37,483 nt of DNA from a bacterium (GCA_018672055.1 JABHGM010000001.1:571494-608976); one strand, 5' to 3'; counted from the stretch's first letter, positions 27,111 to 35,332 are shown. Notes: generated by a model from the sequence alone, not told the origin. Numbers and translations: made by a program.

Positions 27111-27484
27111 GAAAAAGATTATTAAATAATTTAGGACAACTAATTTTAAATATTTTTAAAATACTTTTTCCTGTATCAGTAATTACTTTTATAATATATT
27201 TTATTATTGAAAATTTTAAAGTAGGTATTATTTCTAATTATTTTGATATGCATTACTTACTACTTATTGCTTTAGTAAGTGGTTTCTTTTTATTAATGTT
27301 TAATCATAAGAAAAATAGCTATTTACCTTATAAAAAGCTATTATCTATTATCTTAACTTTACTTATTATATTCATTAGTTTTCAATATTTACAAAATATT
27401 GAAAAAATGAGATACTTTATATCACTTTTGATAGGTCTAGCTACTTATATTATAATCAACTTATATCCTTCAAAATATGATTGA
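27107..27484 (+). CDS. Small membrane protein of unknown function
   Basis: A 125-residue protein with about four hydrophobic segments (near residues 10-32, 46-65, 75-91 and 102-117) and a basic cytoplasmic loop 'NHKKNSYLPYKK'. No domain is recognised. It overlaps the preceding gene by ATGA and the following RmlC-like gene by 8 bases, so translation is probably coupled. Multi-spanning small proteins like this sometimes accompany GT-C enzymes, but there is no direct evidence of function. Confidence 0.6.
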   Translation: MRKRLLNNLGQLILNIFKILFPVSVITFIIYFIIENFKVGIISNYFDMHYLLLIALVSGFFLLMFNHKKNSYLPYKKLLSIILTLLIIFISFQYLQNIEKMRYFISLLIGLATYIIINLYPSKYD

Positions 27485-27953
27485 CGGCGTTAAAATTAAA
27501 AAATTAGAGGTACATAGTGATGACAGAGGCTTGGTTATGGAATTTATGAGAGATGATGATGAAATATTTGAAAAGTTTGGTCAAGTATATATGACTTTAG
27601 TTAAATACGGCATTGCTAAAGCTTGGCATTATCATAAATTACAAGATGATCATTTTGTTTGTGTTGAAGGTAAAGCTTTAGTTGCTCTATATGATATGCG
27701 TGAAGATTCTCCAACATATAAAGAATCTCAAGATTTTGTCTTATCAGCTCCTGAAATTGAAGGTGATCATTTATTAATTAAAATACCTAAAGGTGTCTTG
27801 CATGGCTTTACAGCTTATGAATGTGACCAAGCTAAAATTGTTAATACACCAACTCAACATTTTAATTACAAAGAGCCTGATGAGTTAAGATATAAGTGGG
27901 ATGATCCAGATATAGAATATAAATGGCCTAAATATGTTAAAAAAGGTGGTTAA
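27477..27953 (+). CDS. rmlC: dTDP-4-dehydrorhamnose 3,5-epimerase-like cupin protein
   Basis: A 158-residue cupin, shorter than typical RmlC (about 180). It has the family frame: 'VHSDDRGLVMEFMR' at the N-terminus, a conserved histidine at 51 in 'KAWHYHKLQDDHFVCVEGKA', 'MREDSPTYKE', 'IPKGVLHGF' and a C-terminal 'YKWDDPDIEYKWP'. Canonical RmlC reads RGLHYQ at the first histidine, so this is a divergent member. I could not find the usual catalytic tyrosine just before the 'NTPTQHF' segment. It may be the missing rhamnose-pathway step for the rmlB, rmlD and rmlA genes at 32139-34711, or a related sugar epimerase. The start overlaps the previous gene by 8 bases. Confidence 0.75.
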   Translation: MIDGVKIKKLEVHSDDRGLVMEFMRDDDEIFEKFGQVYMTLVKYGIAKAWHYHKLQDDHFVCVEGKALVALYDMREDSPTYKESQDFVLSAPEIEGDHLLIKIPKGVLHGFTAYECDQAKIVNTPTQHFNYKEPDELRYKWDDPDIEYKWPKYVKKGG

Positions 27954-27958
27954 ATAAT

Positions 27959-28369
27959 ATGGATTGTATATTTTGTAAAATTGTAAAAGGTGATTTACCT
28001 TCAACTAAAGTTTATGAAGATAAAAGGTTTTTAGCTTTTCTAGATTTAAATCCTATTAATAAAGGACATGTTTTAGTAATACCTAAAGATCATCACAATA
28101 CATTTTTAAATACACCCGTTGATTTATCAAAAGATTTATTGGCTCTAGTTAAAACATTAGCCCCAGCTGTTATGACTGCTAGTGGAGCTAATGGTTTTAA
28201 CTTATTAGTTAATAATGGTAAAACAGCTGGACAATTAGTTGATCATGTACATTTTCATATAATACCTCGCTTAAAAGATGATAATTTACATCATTGGCCT
28301 GGTAAACAATACTTGGATAATGAAATGGAACTATTTTCTAAAAAGATTATTAAAGCATTAGAGAAATGA
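27959..28369 (+). CDS. HIT family nucleotide-binding hydrolase
   Basis: A 136-residue protein with the zinc-type N-terminus 'DCIFCKIVKGDLPS' (Cys3, Cys6), the conserved 'GHVLVIPKDHHNTF', and the histidine triad His96-x-His98-x-His100 in 'QLVDHVHFHIIPR'. HIT proteins hydrolyse nucleoside phosphoramidates or dinucleoside polyphosphates. The adenosine kinase gene overlaps it by ATGA and the S-adenosylhomocysteine hydrolase gene follows, so an adenine-nucleotide role is likely. The start is 5 bases after the previous stop, without a Shine-Dalgarno. Confidence 0.93.
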   Translation: MDCIFCKIVKGDLPSTKVYEDKRFLAFLDLNPINKGHVLVIPKDHHNTFLNTPVDLSKDLLALVKTLAPAVMTASGANGFNLLVNNGKTAGQLVDHVHFHIIPRLKDDNLHHWPGKQYLDNEMELFSKKIIKALEK

Positions 28370-29325
28370 GAATATTTGTTTACGGTTCCATTGTTTATGA
28401 TAGAATAATGGATTTTCCAGATTTTTTTAAAGATTATATCTTACCGAATGAAATACATAATTTAAATGTTTCTTTTATGATTAATCAGCTTAAAGAATCA
28501 TTTGGTGGTACTGGTGGTAACATTGCTTACAACTTATCCTTAATCAAGTCTAAACCATTACTATATGGTTCAGTAGGTAAGGATTTTGAACCATACAAGA
28601 AGCATTTCAAAAATATTGATTTAACTGGGGTTAAAACTCATTTAAAAGATTTTACAGCTTCTGCATATATTATTACTGATAAATCAAATAATCAGATAAC
28701 TGGATTTCATCCAGGAGCTATGCGTTATCATACTTCTAAACCAAAGTTTAAAAAAGATGACCTAGTTATTATATCTCCAGCAAATCCAAATGAAATGCTT
28801 GATATGGCAGAAACATGTTTTAAAAAAAATATACCCTTTATCTTTGATCCTGGACAACAAATAATTCAATTTACTAAGACTCAGTTAAAGAGAGTTATAA
28901 AACAAAGTAGTATATATATAGTAAATGATTATGAACTTGCCTTAACAGTTAAGTTAACTGGTTATTCAAAAGATATTATTTTACAAAAAGCTGGTATCTT
29001 AATTACTACACTTGGCAGGAAAGGTTCATTAATTCAAGTAAGAGATGGTAAGAAAGTAATAACATATAAGATAGCTCCTGCTAAGATAAAAAAAGTAGTT
29101 GATCCAACAGGTGCCGGGGACGCTTTTAGATCAGGCCTCATAAAAGGACTTGTGGATAACAAAAAATACTTTTTAAAGAAAGAATATGTTAAAATGCCTT
29201 GGCTTGAAATAGGGCAACTGGCTTCATTAACAGCAGTTTATGCTTTAGAAAGCTACGGTACTCAGAATCATAAATATACCTTAAATAATTTAAAAAAAAG
29301 ATATAAACTTAATTATAAAACATAA
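28366..29325 (+). CDS. adoK: PfkB-family kinase, probable adenosine kinase
   Basis: A 319-residue ribokinase-fold enzyme. 'GGTGGNIAYNLSLIKSKPL' is the first PfkB signature, and 'DPTGAGDAFRSGLIKGL' is the second, with the catalytic aspartate in 'GAGDAF'. The N-terminal 'VYDRIMDFPDFFKDYILP' and later 'NVSFMINQL' and 'GFHPGAM' resemble bacterial adenosine kinases of the M. tuberculosis AdoK type rather than sugar kinases. It would phosphorylate adenosine to AMP. The adjacent AhcY gene makes adenosine, so the pair pulls the S-adenosylhomocysteine equilibrium forward. It overlaps the HIT gene by ATGA and precedes ahcY by 3 bases. A general carbohydrate kinase is the alternative. Confidence 0.82.
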   Translation: MRIFVYGSIVYDRIMDFPDFFKDYILPNEIHNLNVSFMINQLKESFGGTGGNIAYNLSLIKSKPLLYGSVGKDFEPYKKHFKNIDLTGVKTHLKDFTASAYIITDKSNNQITGFHPGAMRYHTSKPKFKKDDLVIISPANPNEMLDMAETCFKKNIPFIFDPGQQIIQFTKTQLKRVIKQSSIYIVNDYELALTVKLTGYSKDIILQKAGILITTLGRKGSLIQVRDGKKVITYKIAPAKIKKVVDPTGAGDAFRSGLIKGLVDNKKYFLKKEYVKMPWLEIGQLASLTAVYALESYGTQNHKYTLNNLKKRYKLNYKT

Positions 29326-30588
<1,263 letters not shown>

Positions 30589-30620
30589 GTACTTTTTAAA
30601 GTAACTTATTAAACAGATAC

Positions 30621-31481
30621 ATGGATAAAGAAATCATAATAATTAGAACAAAATCTGGACATAAATATGCAGAGGCTGTTGCTAAGAAGATAAATAACTT
30701 GGGTGTAGAGTGTAGTAAAATAGTATGCTGGGAAGACTTAGAAAGTTTTATGGAGCAAAATGAATGCAGTCCTGAAAATACTTTATTTCATTTTCGAACA
30801 GCAGGGCCAAATGTTAATCCCAAAGCTTTTGAACTAGAAAAACAAGGTTATCGTGTAATAAACTCAGCTAAAGTTCTTGATCGTACATCAGATAAATTTA
30901 AATCATATGAATGGGCTCATCAGCAGGGAATTGAATTACCTATTACTAAGAAAGGTAAACGAGAAGAGATAAAGGAATATATTCATAATAAGGGTATAGA
31001 TCAGTTTGTTCTTAAACCAATTAATAGTAACGGCATGGGCGCTTTTTGTTTCCGTTCTTCTTTAAATGATCCTGAACTTGATAATAAATTATCAGATGTA
31101 CCAGGTAAAGAAATTATTATTCAAGAATTTGTTAAATATATTAAAATTTTTAGAGTAATTGTAGTCGGAAATAAAGCATTAGATAAAGCTGTATTTTATG
31201 ATGAACCAACTTCTGATGATTGGAAAGTAAGCGTTTGTATTAATCCAGCCATGAAGCTTGATAAAAATCCAGATCCGAAGCTTTTAACCTATGCTAAACA
31301 TTTAGCAGACGTGTTTGAATCTGAAGTTGCTTTTATAGATATATATGAGACTAAAGATGGTTATGTTTTAAGTGAAATTAATACAGCTTGTACTTTAAGG
31401 TTACATGAAAAGAAATCAGGATATAGTATTTCAAATGATATTGCTGAATATTTAGTTTCTGAATTAAAAAAAATTAATTAA
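30621..31481 (+). CDS. ATP-grasp enzyme, RimK-like
   Basis: A 286-residue protein. The central and C-terminal parts match ATP-grasp ligases: 'DQFVLKPINSNGMGAF' (ATP-binding lysine and glycine loop), 'EIIIQEFVKY', 'FRVIVVGNKALDKAVF', and the metal-binding 'VAFIDIYETKDGYVLSEIN'. The N-terminal 100 residues have 'FHFRTAGPNVNPKAFELE', with 'INSAKVLDRTSDKFKSYEWA' as in RimK/GshB-type ligases. Such enzymes join an amino acid or peptide to a carboxylate using ATP. The substrate is unknown. It lies 32 bases after ahcY and 6 bases before a small gene of unknown function, which may be its partner or substrate. Confidence 0.78.
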   Translation: MDKEIIIIRTKSGHKYAEAVAKKINNLGVECSKIVCWEDLESFMEQNECSPENTLFHFRTAGPNVNPKAFELEKQGYRVINSAKVLDRTSDKFKSYEWAHQQGIELPITKKGKREEIKEYIHNKGIDQFVLKPINSNGMGAFCFRSSLNDPELDNKLSDVPGKEIIIQEFVKYIKIFRVIVVGNKALDKAVFYDEPTSDDWKVSVCINPAMKLDKNPDPKLLTYAKHLADVFESEVAFIDIYETKDGYVLSEINTACTLRLHEKKSGYSISNDIAEYLVSELKKIN

Positions 31482-31487
31482 AAATAT

Positions 31488-31838
31488 ATGAATTTAGAAA
31501 ATTTAGAGTCTCAAGAAGCATTATCTCCTGTTTTACAGGAAATAAAAGATATGGATCTAAAGTACTCTGAAGAGGAATTTAGTAAAGTAACCGGATCAGA
31601 AAGTAATTCAATTGATACATCTATTTATGAATTTTTAGTCATTGCTAAGAAATTAATTGATGGTCAAAAACTAGCAAATAACCCATTTGATGAAATGCTT
31701 GAAATTTTAAGAAGAGAATCAATGAAAGATCATCCAAAATTTGAATTATTTAAAGATACTGTTAGAGAGTTAGTAAAAAATTCTGTAAAGACTAAAAATT
31801 CTGAGAAGGATGAAGAAGTTTGGGAATCAAATATATAG
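31488..31838 (+). CDS. Small acidic protein of unknown function
   Basis: A 116-residue, highly charged, probably helical protein without cysteines, signal peptide or membrane segments. I recognise no family. It starts 6 bases after the ATP-grasp gene, so the two are likely co-expressed. The tail is rich in Lys, Ser, Glu and Asp ('KNSVKTKNSEKDEEVWE') and looks disordered. RimK-type ligases modify the ends of small acidic proteins in some systems, so this could be a substrate, but that is speculation from proximity. Confidence 0.55.
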   Translation: MNLENLESQEALSPVLQEIKDMDLKYSEEEFSKVTGSESNSIDTSIYEFLVIAKKLIDGQKLANNPFDEMLEILRRESMKDHPKFELFKDTVRELVKNSVKTKNSEKDEEVWESNI

Positions 31839-31845
31839 AAATAGT

Positions 31846-31865
31846 AAGTACTTTTAAAAGGAATT
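31846..31865. repeat. Inverted-repeat arm upstream of the small zinc-ribbon gene
   Basis: AAGTACTTTTAAAAGGAATT at 31846-31865 is the near-exact reverse complement of CATTCCTTTTAAAAGTATTT at 32114-32133; 16 consecutive bases match. The pair encloses the gene at 31896-32078, its ribosome site and its terminator. The arms themselves contain the palindrome CTTTTAAAAG. Confidence 0.7.
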
Positions 31866-31895
31866 AAGAAGTGTACATAAACAAGGAGAAAGACC

Positions 31896-32078
31896 GTGAA
31901 TGATACTGCGAAAGATTATGAAAATAAAGAAAAAGCAAGAGATGTTAAATCTTCATTTGATGAATGTCCTAAGTGTAATGTAGGTAACTTAGTATATTAT
32001 GATTGGATTGGTAAAAATAATGAAGGTAAATATCGTGCTTGTGATGAATTGGATTGTGAATTCGATGAAAAGATCTAA
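31896..32078 (+). CDS. Small zinc-ribbon protein, GTG start
   Basis: A 60-residue acidic protein starting with GTG at 31896. A clear AAGGAG site (31883-31888) lies 7 bases before it, unusual for the plus-strand genes here. Residues 25-28 read 'CPKCNVG', and the C-terminal end has 'YRACDELDCEFDEK', giving a Cys-x2-Cys and Cys-x4-Cys set that fits a topoisomerase/Com-like zinc ribbon. The role is unknown, possibly nucleic-acid or protein binding. It sits in its own small unit: inverted repeats flank it and a strong hairpin terminator follows. The nearest genes, on both sides, lack Shine-Dalgarno sites. Confidence 0.7.
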   Translation: MNDTAKDYENKEKARDVKSSFDECPKCNVGNLVYYDWIGKNNEGKYRACDELDCEFDEKI

Positions 32079-32092
32079 GAATAATTAATGTC

Positions 32093-32115
32093 TGGGGACA
32101 TTACTATTGTCCCCA
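32093..32115 (+). terminator. Rho-independent terminator after the zinc-ribbon gene
   Basis: TGGGGACA (32093-32100) pairs perfectly with TGTCCCCA (32108-32115) across a 7-base loop, followed by a T-rich stretch. It is the most G+C-rich stem in this part of the window and ends the small-gene unit before rmlB. Confidence 0.8.
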
Positions 32116-32133
32116 TTCCTTTTAAAAGTATTT
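32114..32133. repeat. Inverted-repeat arm downstream of the small zinc-ribbon gene
   Basis: Partner of 31846-31865. It begins inside the terminator tail and ends 5 bases before the rmlB start codon. Confidence 0.7.
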
Positions 32134-32138
32134 AATAT

Positions 32139-33137
32139 ATGAAAATATTAGTAACTGGTGGCGCAGGTTTTGCTGCCTCAAATTTTATTAGACAAACCTT
32201 AAAGAAGTATCCTGATTACAAGGTTATAAACTTGGATAAGTTAACTTATGCCGGTAATCTTAATAATCTAAAAGATATTGAAGGTAATGCTAATTACAAG
32301 TTCATAAAAGGTGATATTGCTGATAAACGTATGGTTGATAAGGTAATGCGTAATGAAAATATAGATGTCATTATTAATTATGCTGCTGAAACTCATGTAG
32401 ATAGATCTATTTTAGATCCTGATGCTTTTATTAGAACCGATGTAATAGGTACATATAATTTATTAGAAGCAGTTAAAGAGTTTAAAATTGGTAAATATAT
32501 TCAAATTAGTACTGATGAAGTATTTGGTAGTATAAAGCGTGGTAAGTTTAAAGAAGATTCATCTTTTAAACCAAATAGTCCATATAGTGCTTCTAAAGCT
32601 TCAGGTGATCTATTATGCAGATCATATATTAAAACATATGATTTACCTATTATAATAACTCATTCATGTAATTTCTATGGTCCATATCAGTATCCTGAAA
32701 AGCTAATTCCATTATTTATTACTAATTTAATTGAGAATAAGAAAGTACCATTATATGGTGATGGTAAAAACGTTAGAGAATGGATATATGTTTTAGATCA
32801 TTGTAGAGCAATTGATTTCTTATTACATAAAGGAAAACTTGGTGAAGTATATAATATAGGGTCAGGTGTAGAAAAAAAGAATATTGAAATTACTAAGCTT
32901 ATTTTAAAAGAATTAGGTCTTGGCGATGAAAGAATTAAAAAAGTAAAGGATAGGGCAGGGCATGATTGGCGTTATGCTGTTGATAGTACTAAGCTTAGAA
33001 AATTAGGTTGGAGCGCAGAATATGATTTTGATGATGCTATACGTGAAACAATACGTTGGTATCAGAATAATGATTGGTGGTGGAAACCTATTAAAAGTGG
33101 AGAATATTTAGAATATTATAAGAAACAATATAAATAA
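32139..33137 (+). CDS. rmlB: dTDP-glucose 4,6-dehydratase
   Basis: The second step of dTDP-L-rhamnose synthesis. The 332-residue SDR has the NAD-binding 'VTGGAGFAASNFI', the active-site Thr125-Asp126-Glu127 ('ISTDEVFG'), and Tyr149 and Lys153 in 'SPYSASKASGDL'. 'NYAAETHVDRSI', 'NFYGPYQYPEKLIPLFI' and 'VREWIYVLDHCRAI' are classic RmlB signatures. One oddity: the third glycine of the Rossmann motif (GFIGS in most family members) reads Ala here. It starts the rml group after a terminator. It is followed 1 base later by rmlD. No Shine-Dalgarno is present. Confidence 0.95.
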   Translation: MKILVTGGAGFAASNFIRQTLKKYPDYKVINLDKLTYAGNLNNLKDIEGNANYKFIKGDIADKRMVDKVMRNENIDVIINYAAETHVDRSILDPDAFIRTDVIGTYNLLEAVKEFKIGKYIQISTDEVFGSIKRGKFKEDSSFKPNSPYSASKASGDLLCRSYIKTYDLPIIITHSCNFYGPYQYPEKLIPLFITNLIENKKVPLYGDGKNVREWIYVLDHCRAIDFLLHKGKLGEVYNIGSGVEKKNIEITKLILKELGLGDERIKKVKDRAGHDWRYAVDSTKLRKLGWSAEYDFDDAIRETIRWYQNNDWWWKPIKSGEYLEYYKKQYK

Positions 33138-33138
33138 T

Positions 33139-33981
33139 ATGAGATTACTTATTTTTGGAGCAGGGGGAATGCTTGGACACGATTTAGTAAATGCTTTTAG
33201 TGACGAAGATATTTTTGTGGCTGATTTACCTGAGTGGGATATAACAGCAGATTATGAAACTCTAAAAAATAAAATATCTGAAGTAAAGCCAGAAGTAATT
33301 ATTAACGCAGCAGCTTTTACGGATGTTGAAGGAGCTGAAGAAAAAAAAGATATTTGTTTTAAAGTAAATGCTGAGGCTGTTACTTCATTATCTAAAATAT
33401 GTAAAGAGCTAGATATATTACTTGTACATATTAGTACTGAATATGTATTTGATGGTTTAAAACAAGAAGGTTATAATGAAGAAGATGTTACTAAAGCTAT
33501 AAACATATATGGTCAGAGTAAAGAGCAAGGAGAAAAGAATTTAATTGAGAATGGTGATAAATATTATTTAGTTAGATCATCTTGGTTATTTGGTAAAGCT
33601 CCTCAACAAGGTAAGCCTCGTGGTCTTAACTTTATTGAAAAGATGATAGAATTAAGTAAAACACAAAGTTCCATAAATGTAGTTAATGATCAATTTGGTA
33701 AACCAACCTTTACAAAAGATTTAGCACATGGTATTAAAGAGCTAATTAAAGCTAAAAAAGAATATGGTATTTACCATATAATAAATGAGGGCAGTGTAAG
33801 TTGGCATGATTTAGCAAAGGAAACATTTAAGTTAATGGGCTTAGAAGTTGATTTAAAGCCTATTTCATATAAAGAGTATGATTCTCAAATAGAAAGACCT
33901 ACCAATTCAGTATTAAATAATAATAAATTAAATAAACTTAGAACTTGGCAAGAAGCTCTTGCTGAATATATTAAACTATAA
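33139..33981 (+). CDS. rmlD: dTDP-4-dehydrorhamnose reductase
   Basis: The last step of dTDP-L-rhamnose synthesis, using NAD(P)H. The 280-residue protein has the N-terminal 'LLIFGAGGMLGHDLV', the 'VIINAAAFTDVEGAEE' segment, 'HISTEYVFDGLKQEGY', the Tyr-x3-Lys pair in 'IYGQSKEQGE' and 'VRSSWLFGK'. Near the end 'NDQFGKPTFTKDLA' is also family-typical. It lies directly between rmlB and rmlA, with 1- and 4-base gaps. The identification is strong; RmlC is separate at 27477. Confidence 0.94.
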   Translation: MRLLIFGAGGMLGHDLVNAFSDEDIFVADLPEWDITADYETLKNKISEVKPEVIINAAAFTDVEGAEEKKDICFKVNAEAVTSLSKICKELDILLVHISTEYVFDGLKQEGYNEEDVTKAINIYGQSKEQGEKNLIENGDKYYLVRSSWLFGKAPQQGKPRGLNFIEKMIELSKTQSSINVVNDQFGKPTFTKDLAHGIKELIKAKKEYGIYHIINEGSVSWHDLAKETFKLMGLEVDLKPISYKEYDSQIERPTNSVLNNNKLNKLRTWQEALAEYIKL

Positions 33982-33985
33982 TTAT

Positions 33986-34711
33986 ATGAGAGGTATTATA
34001 TTATCAGGCGGACACGCAACTAGACTTAGACCGTGTACTAAAGTAACTAGTAAACAACTATTACCAGTATATAATAGACCAATGATCTATTATCCACTAA
34101 ACACTTTAATTAAAGCTGGTATTAAAGAAATACTTATTATCGTTGCTCCAGAACAAGCAGGTGATTATTTAAATTTATTAGGTTCTGGTGAAGAGATGGG
34201 TGTAAAATTCACTTATGAAATTCAAGATGAACCTAAAGGCCTAGCTCAAGCTTTTATTCTAGCTGAGAATTTTATTGATAAGGAAGATGTAGTAATGATA
34301 CTCGGAGATAATATATTTGAAGATGATTTAAGTAATGAAATAAATAGTTTTAAAAAAGGTGGTAAAATATTTGCTAAAGAAGTAAGTGATCCAGAAAGAT
34401 TTGGAATTGTAGAATTTGATGAGAATAATAAAGTAATATCTATTGAAGAAAAACCAGCTAAACCAAAAAGTAATTACTGTGTAACTGGATTATATATTTA
34501 TGATAATAAAGTAGTTCAAATGGCTAAGAACTTAAAACCATCAGCTAGAGGTGAAATAGAAATAACTGATATTAATAATGAGTATTTGAAATTAAATGAA
34601 TTAGAAGTTGCTATGGTTGAAGGCGAATGGATTGATGCCGGAACATTTGATAGTTTATTAAAAGCTCAGAATCTTGCTAAAGAACGATTACAAGAGAAAT
34701 TAGTAATATAA
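33986..34711 (+). CDS. rmlA: Glucose-1-phosphate thymidylyltransferase (short form)
   Basis: Makes dTDP-glucose from glucose-1-phosphate and dTTP. I place the start at 33986 ('MRGIILSGGHATRLRPCTKV'), 4 bases after the rmlD stop; an in-frame ATG at 33959 would add nine poorly conserved residues and overlap rmlD. The 241-residue product has the nucleotidyltransferase loop with 'GGHATRLRP', 'SKQLLPVYNRPMIYYPL', 'VMILGDNIFEDDL' and 'FGIVEFDENNKVISIEEKP'. It is shorter than enterobacterial RmlA (about 290) because the C-terminal extension is missing, as in many archaeal-type enzymes. The gene ends the rml group before a terminator. Confidence 0.92.
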   Translation: MRGIILSGGHATRLRPCTKVTSKQLLPVYNRPMIYYPLNTLIKAGIKEILIIVAPEQAGDYLNLLGSGEEMGVKFTYEIQDEPKGLAQAFILAENFIDKEDVVMILGDNIFEDDLSNEINSFKKGGKIFAKEVSDPERFGIVEFDENNKVISIEEKPAKPKSNYCVTGLYIYDNKVVQMAKNLKPSARGEIEITDINNEYLKLNELEVAMVEGEWIDAGTFDSLLKAQNLAKERLQEKLVI

Positions 34712-34721
34712 CTTTAAATAA

Positions 34722-34747
34722 AAAAAGCGTTGAGTTCAACGCTTTTT
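34722..34747. terminator. Bidirectional rho-independent terminator between convergent units
   Basis: AAAAAGCGTTGA (34722-34733) pairs with TCAACGCTTTTT (34736-34747), a 12-base-pair palindrome with A/T runs on both sides. It lies after rmlA on the plus strand and after the 43-residue zinc-ribbon gene on the minus strand. Confidence 0.88.
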
Positions 34748-34767
34748 AGTTTTATACAATTTGTGTA

Positions 34768-34899
34768 TTAGCGAGTTTGTGTATATGGACTGATCTCTTT
34801 TAATATTTCTGTTTTTTCTGATCCACATTCTTTACATGATTCATGTTCGTCTGCAGACATCCAAACTTTGTTACATTCACCACATTTTAGTTTATACAT
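34768..34899 (-). CDS. Small zinc-ribbon protein of 43 residues
   Basis: A small gene, easily missed because of its size. The minus-strand ATG at 34899-34897 follows an AAGGAG site (34913-34908) by 8 bases, and the frame ends in TAA at 34770-34768. The product starts 'MYKLKCGECNKVWMSADEHE' and contains 'SCKECGSEKT', giving Cys6-x2-Cys9 and Cys22-x2-Cys25, a compact rubredoxin/FmdB-like zinc ribbon. The conserved cysteine spacing and good ribosome site make it convincing. It is the last gene before the terminator at 34722-34747. The function is unknown. Confidence 0.75.
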   Translation of the reverse strand: MYKLKCGECNKVWMSADEHESCKECGSEKTEILKEISPYTQTR

Positions 34900-34948
34900 G
34901 TTCAAGTCTCCTTAGTTATATATATTATTAAAACTGTTTAAGTAGATT

Positions 34949-35067
34949 TTAATAATATCTTCGTTGCATGTATGAGTTAAGATGAATTAGTCTTTTTTGA
35001 TTTTCCTCCTCAATTTTTTTAATGAAAGGAAGAGCTAATTTTTTTTGTCTTTTCTTTTTTTACTCAC
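34949..35067 (-). CDS. Possible small basic protein, frame interrupted at a run of eight A
   Basis: A GTG at 35067 sits 5 bases after AGGAG (35077-35073) and downstream of a good promoter, so something is probably translated here. In the given sequence the frame reads M-S-K-K-R-K-D-K-K-N and stops at TAG just after an A8 run (35046-35039). One base back, the other frame continues 'LALPFIKKIEEENQKRLI' then 'HLNSYMQRRYY' to a TAA at 34951-34949. A minus-one shift at the A run would join them into a basic protein of about 40 residues. An assembly error, a pseudogene or true frameshifting are all possible. The zinc-ribbon gene follows 49 bases later. Confidence 0.4.
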
Positions 35068-35093
35068 TTTTTCTCCTAATTAATATAGATTTC

Positions 35094-35122
35094 ATACTAA
35101 TTTATATTATCAAATATGTCAA
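35094..35122 (-). promoter_or_regulatory. Sigma-70-type promoter for the small-gene operon
   Basis: On the minus strand TTGACA (35122-35117) and TAGTAT (35099-35094) are separated by 17 bases. The predicted start, near 35087, gives a 20-base leader that includes the AGGAG before the GTG at 35067. The promoter lies just past the terminator at 35130-35151. Confidence 0.65.
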
Positions 35123-35129
35123 ATAAAAA

Positions 35130-35151
35130 AAGAGCTGAGGGGACAGCTCTT
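35130..35151 (-). terminator. Rho-independent terminator after the 60-residue gene
   Basis: AAGAGCTG (35130-35137) pairs with CAGCTCTT (35144-35151) around a 6-base loop. On the minus strand it is followed by a run of seven T. It overlaps the stop codon of the 35150-35332 gene. Confidence 0.85.
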
Positions 35152-35332
35152 AACATATAATTATTTTCATACTTTCATCAGCTGGCGTAGCTTTAGGTTC
35201 ATCGGTAGTCTTTTCTTTACCACTTACTATATCATTAAATAATTTAACTCTTTTTTTTGCTTCAGGATGTCCTTTTGATGGGTATAGTAAACCAAATAAT
35301 ACGTATCTTCGTATTTCATTTTGTCGATTCAT
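35150..35332 (-). CDS. Small protein of unknown function, 60 residues
   Basis: Starts at an ATG with a strong AGGAGG site 5 bases upstream and lies 9 bases after the PEGA-protein gene, so the two form an operon. The N-terminal half is basic with a short hydrophobic patch ('RRYVLFGLLYPSKGHPEAKK'), and the C-terminal half is rich in Lys, Glu, Pro and Ser and looks flexible, ending 'DESMKIIIC'. No family is recognised. The last codons overlap a terminator stem. The good ribosome site and operon position support it as a real gene. Confidence 0.6.
   Translation of the reverse strand: MNRQNEIRRYVLFGLLYPSKGHPEAKKRVKLFNDIVSGKEKTTDEPKATPADESMKIIIC

Noticed and set aside
33959-33985. ATG at 33959 as the rmlA start
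   Set aside because: It adds nine residues with no family match and overlaps rmlD. The ATG at 33986 gives the normal nucleotidyltransferase N-terminus.
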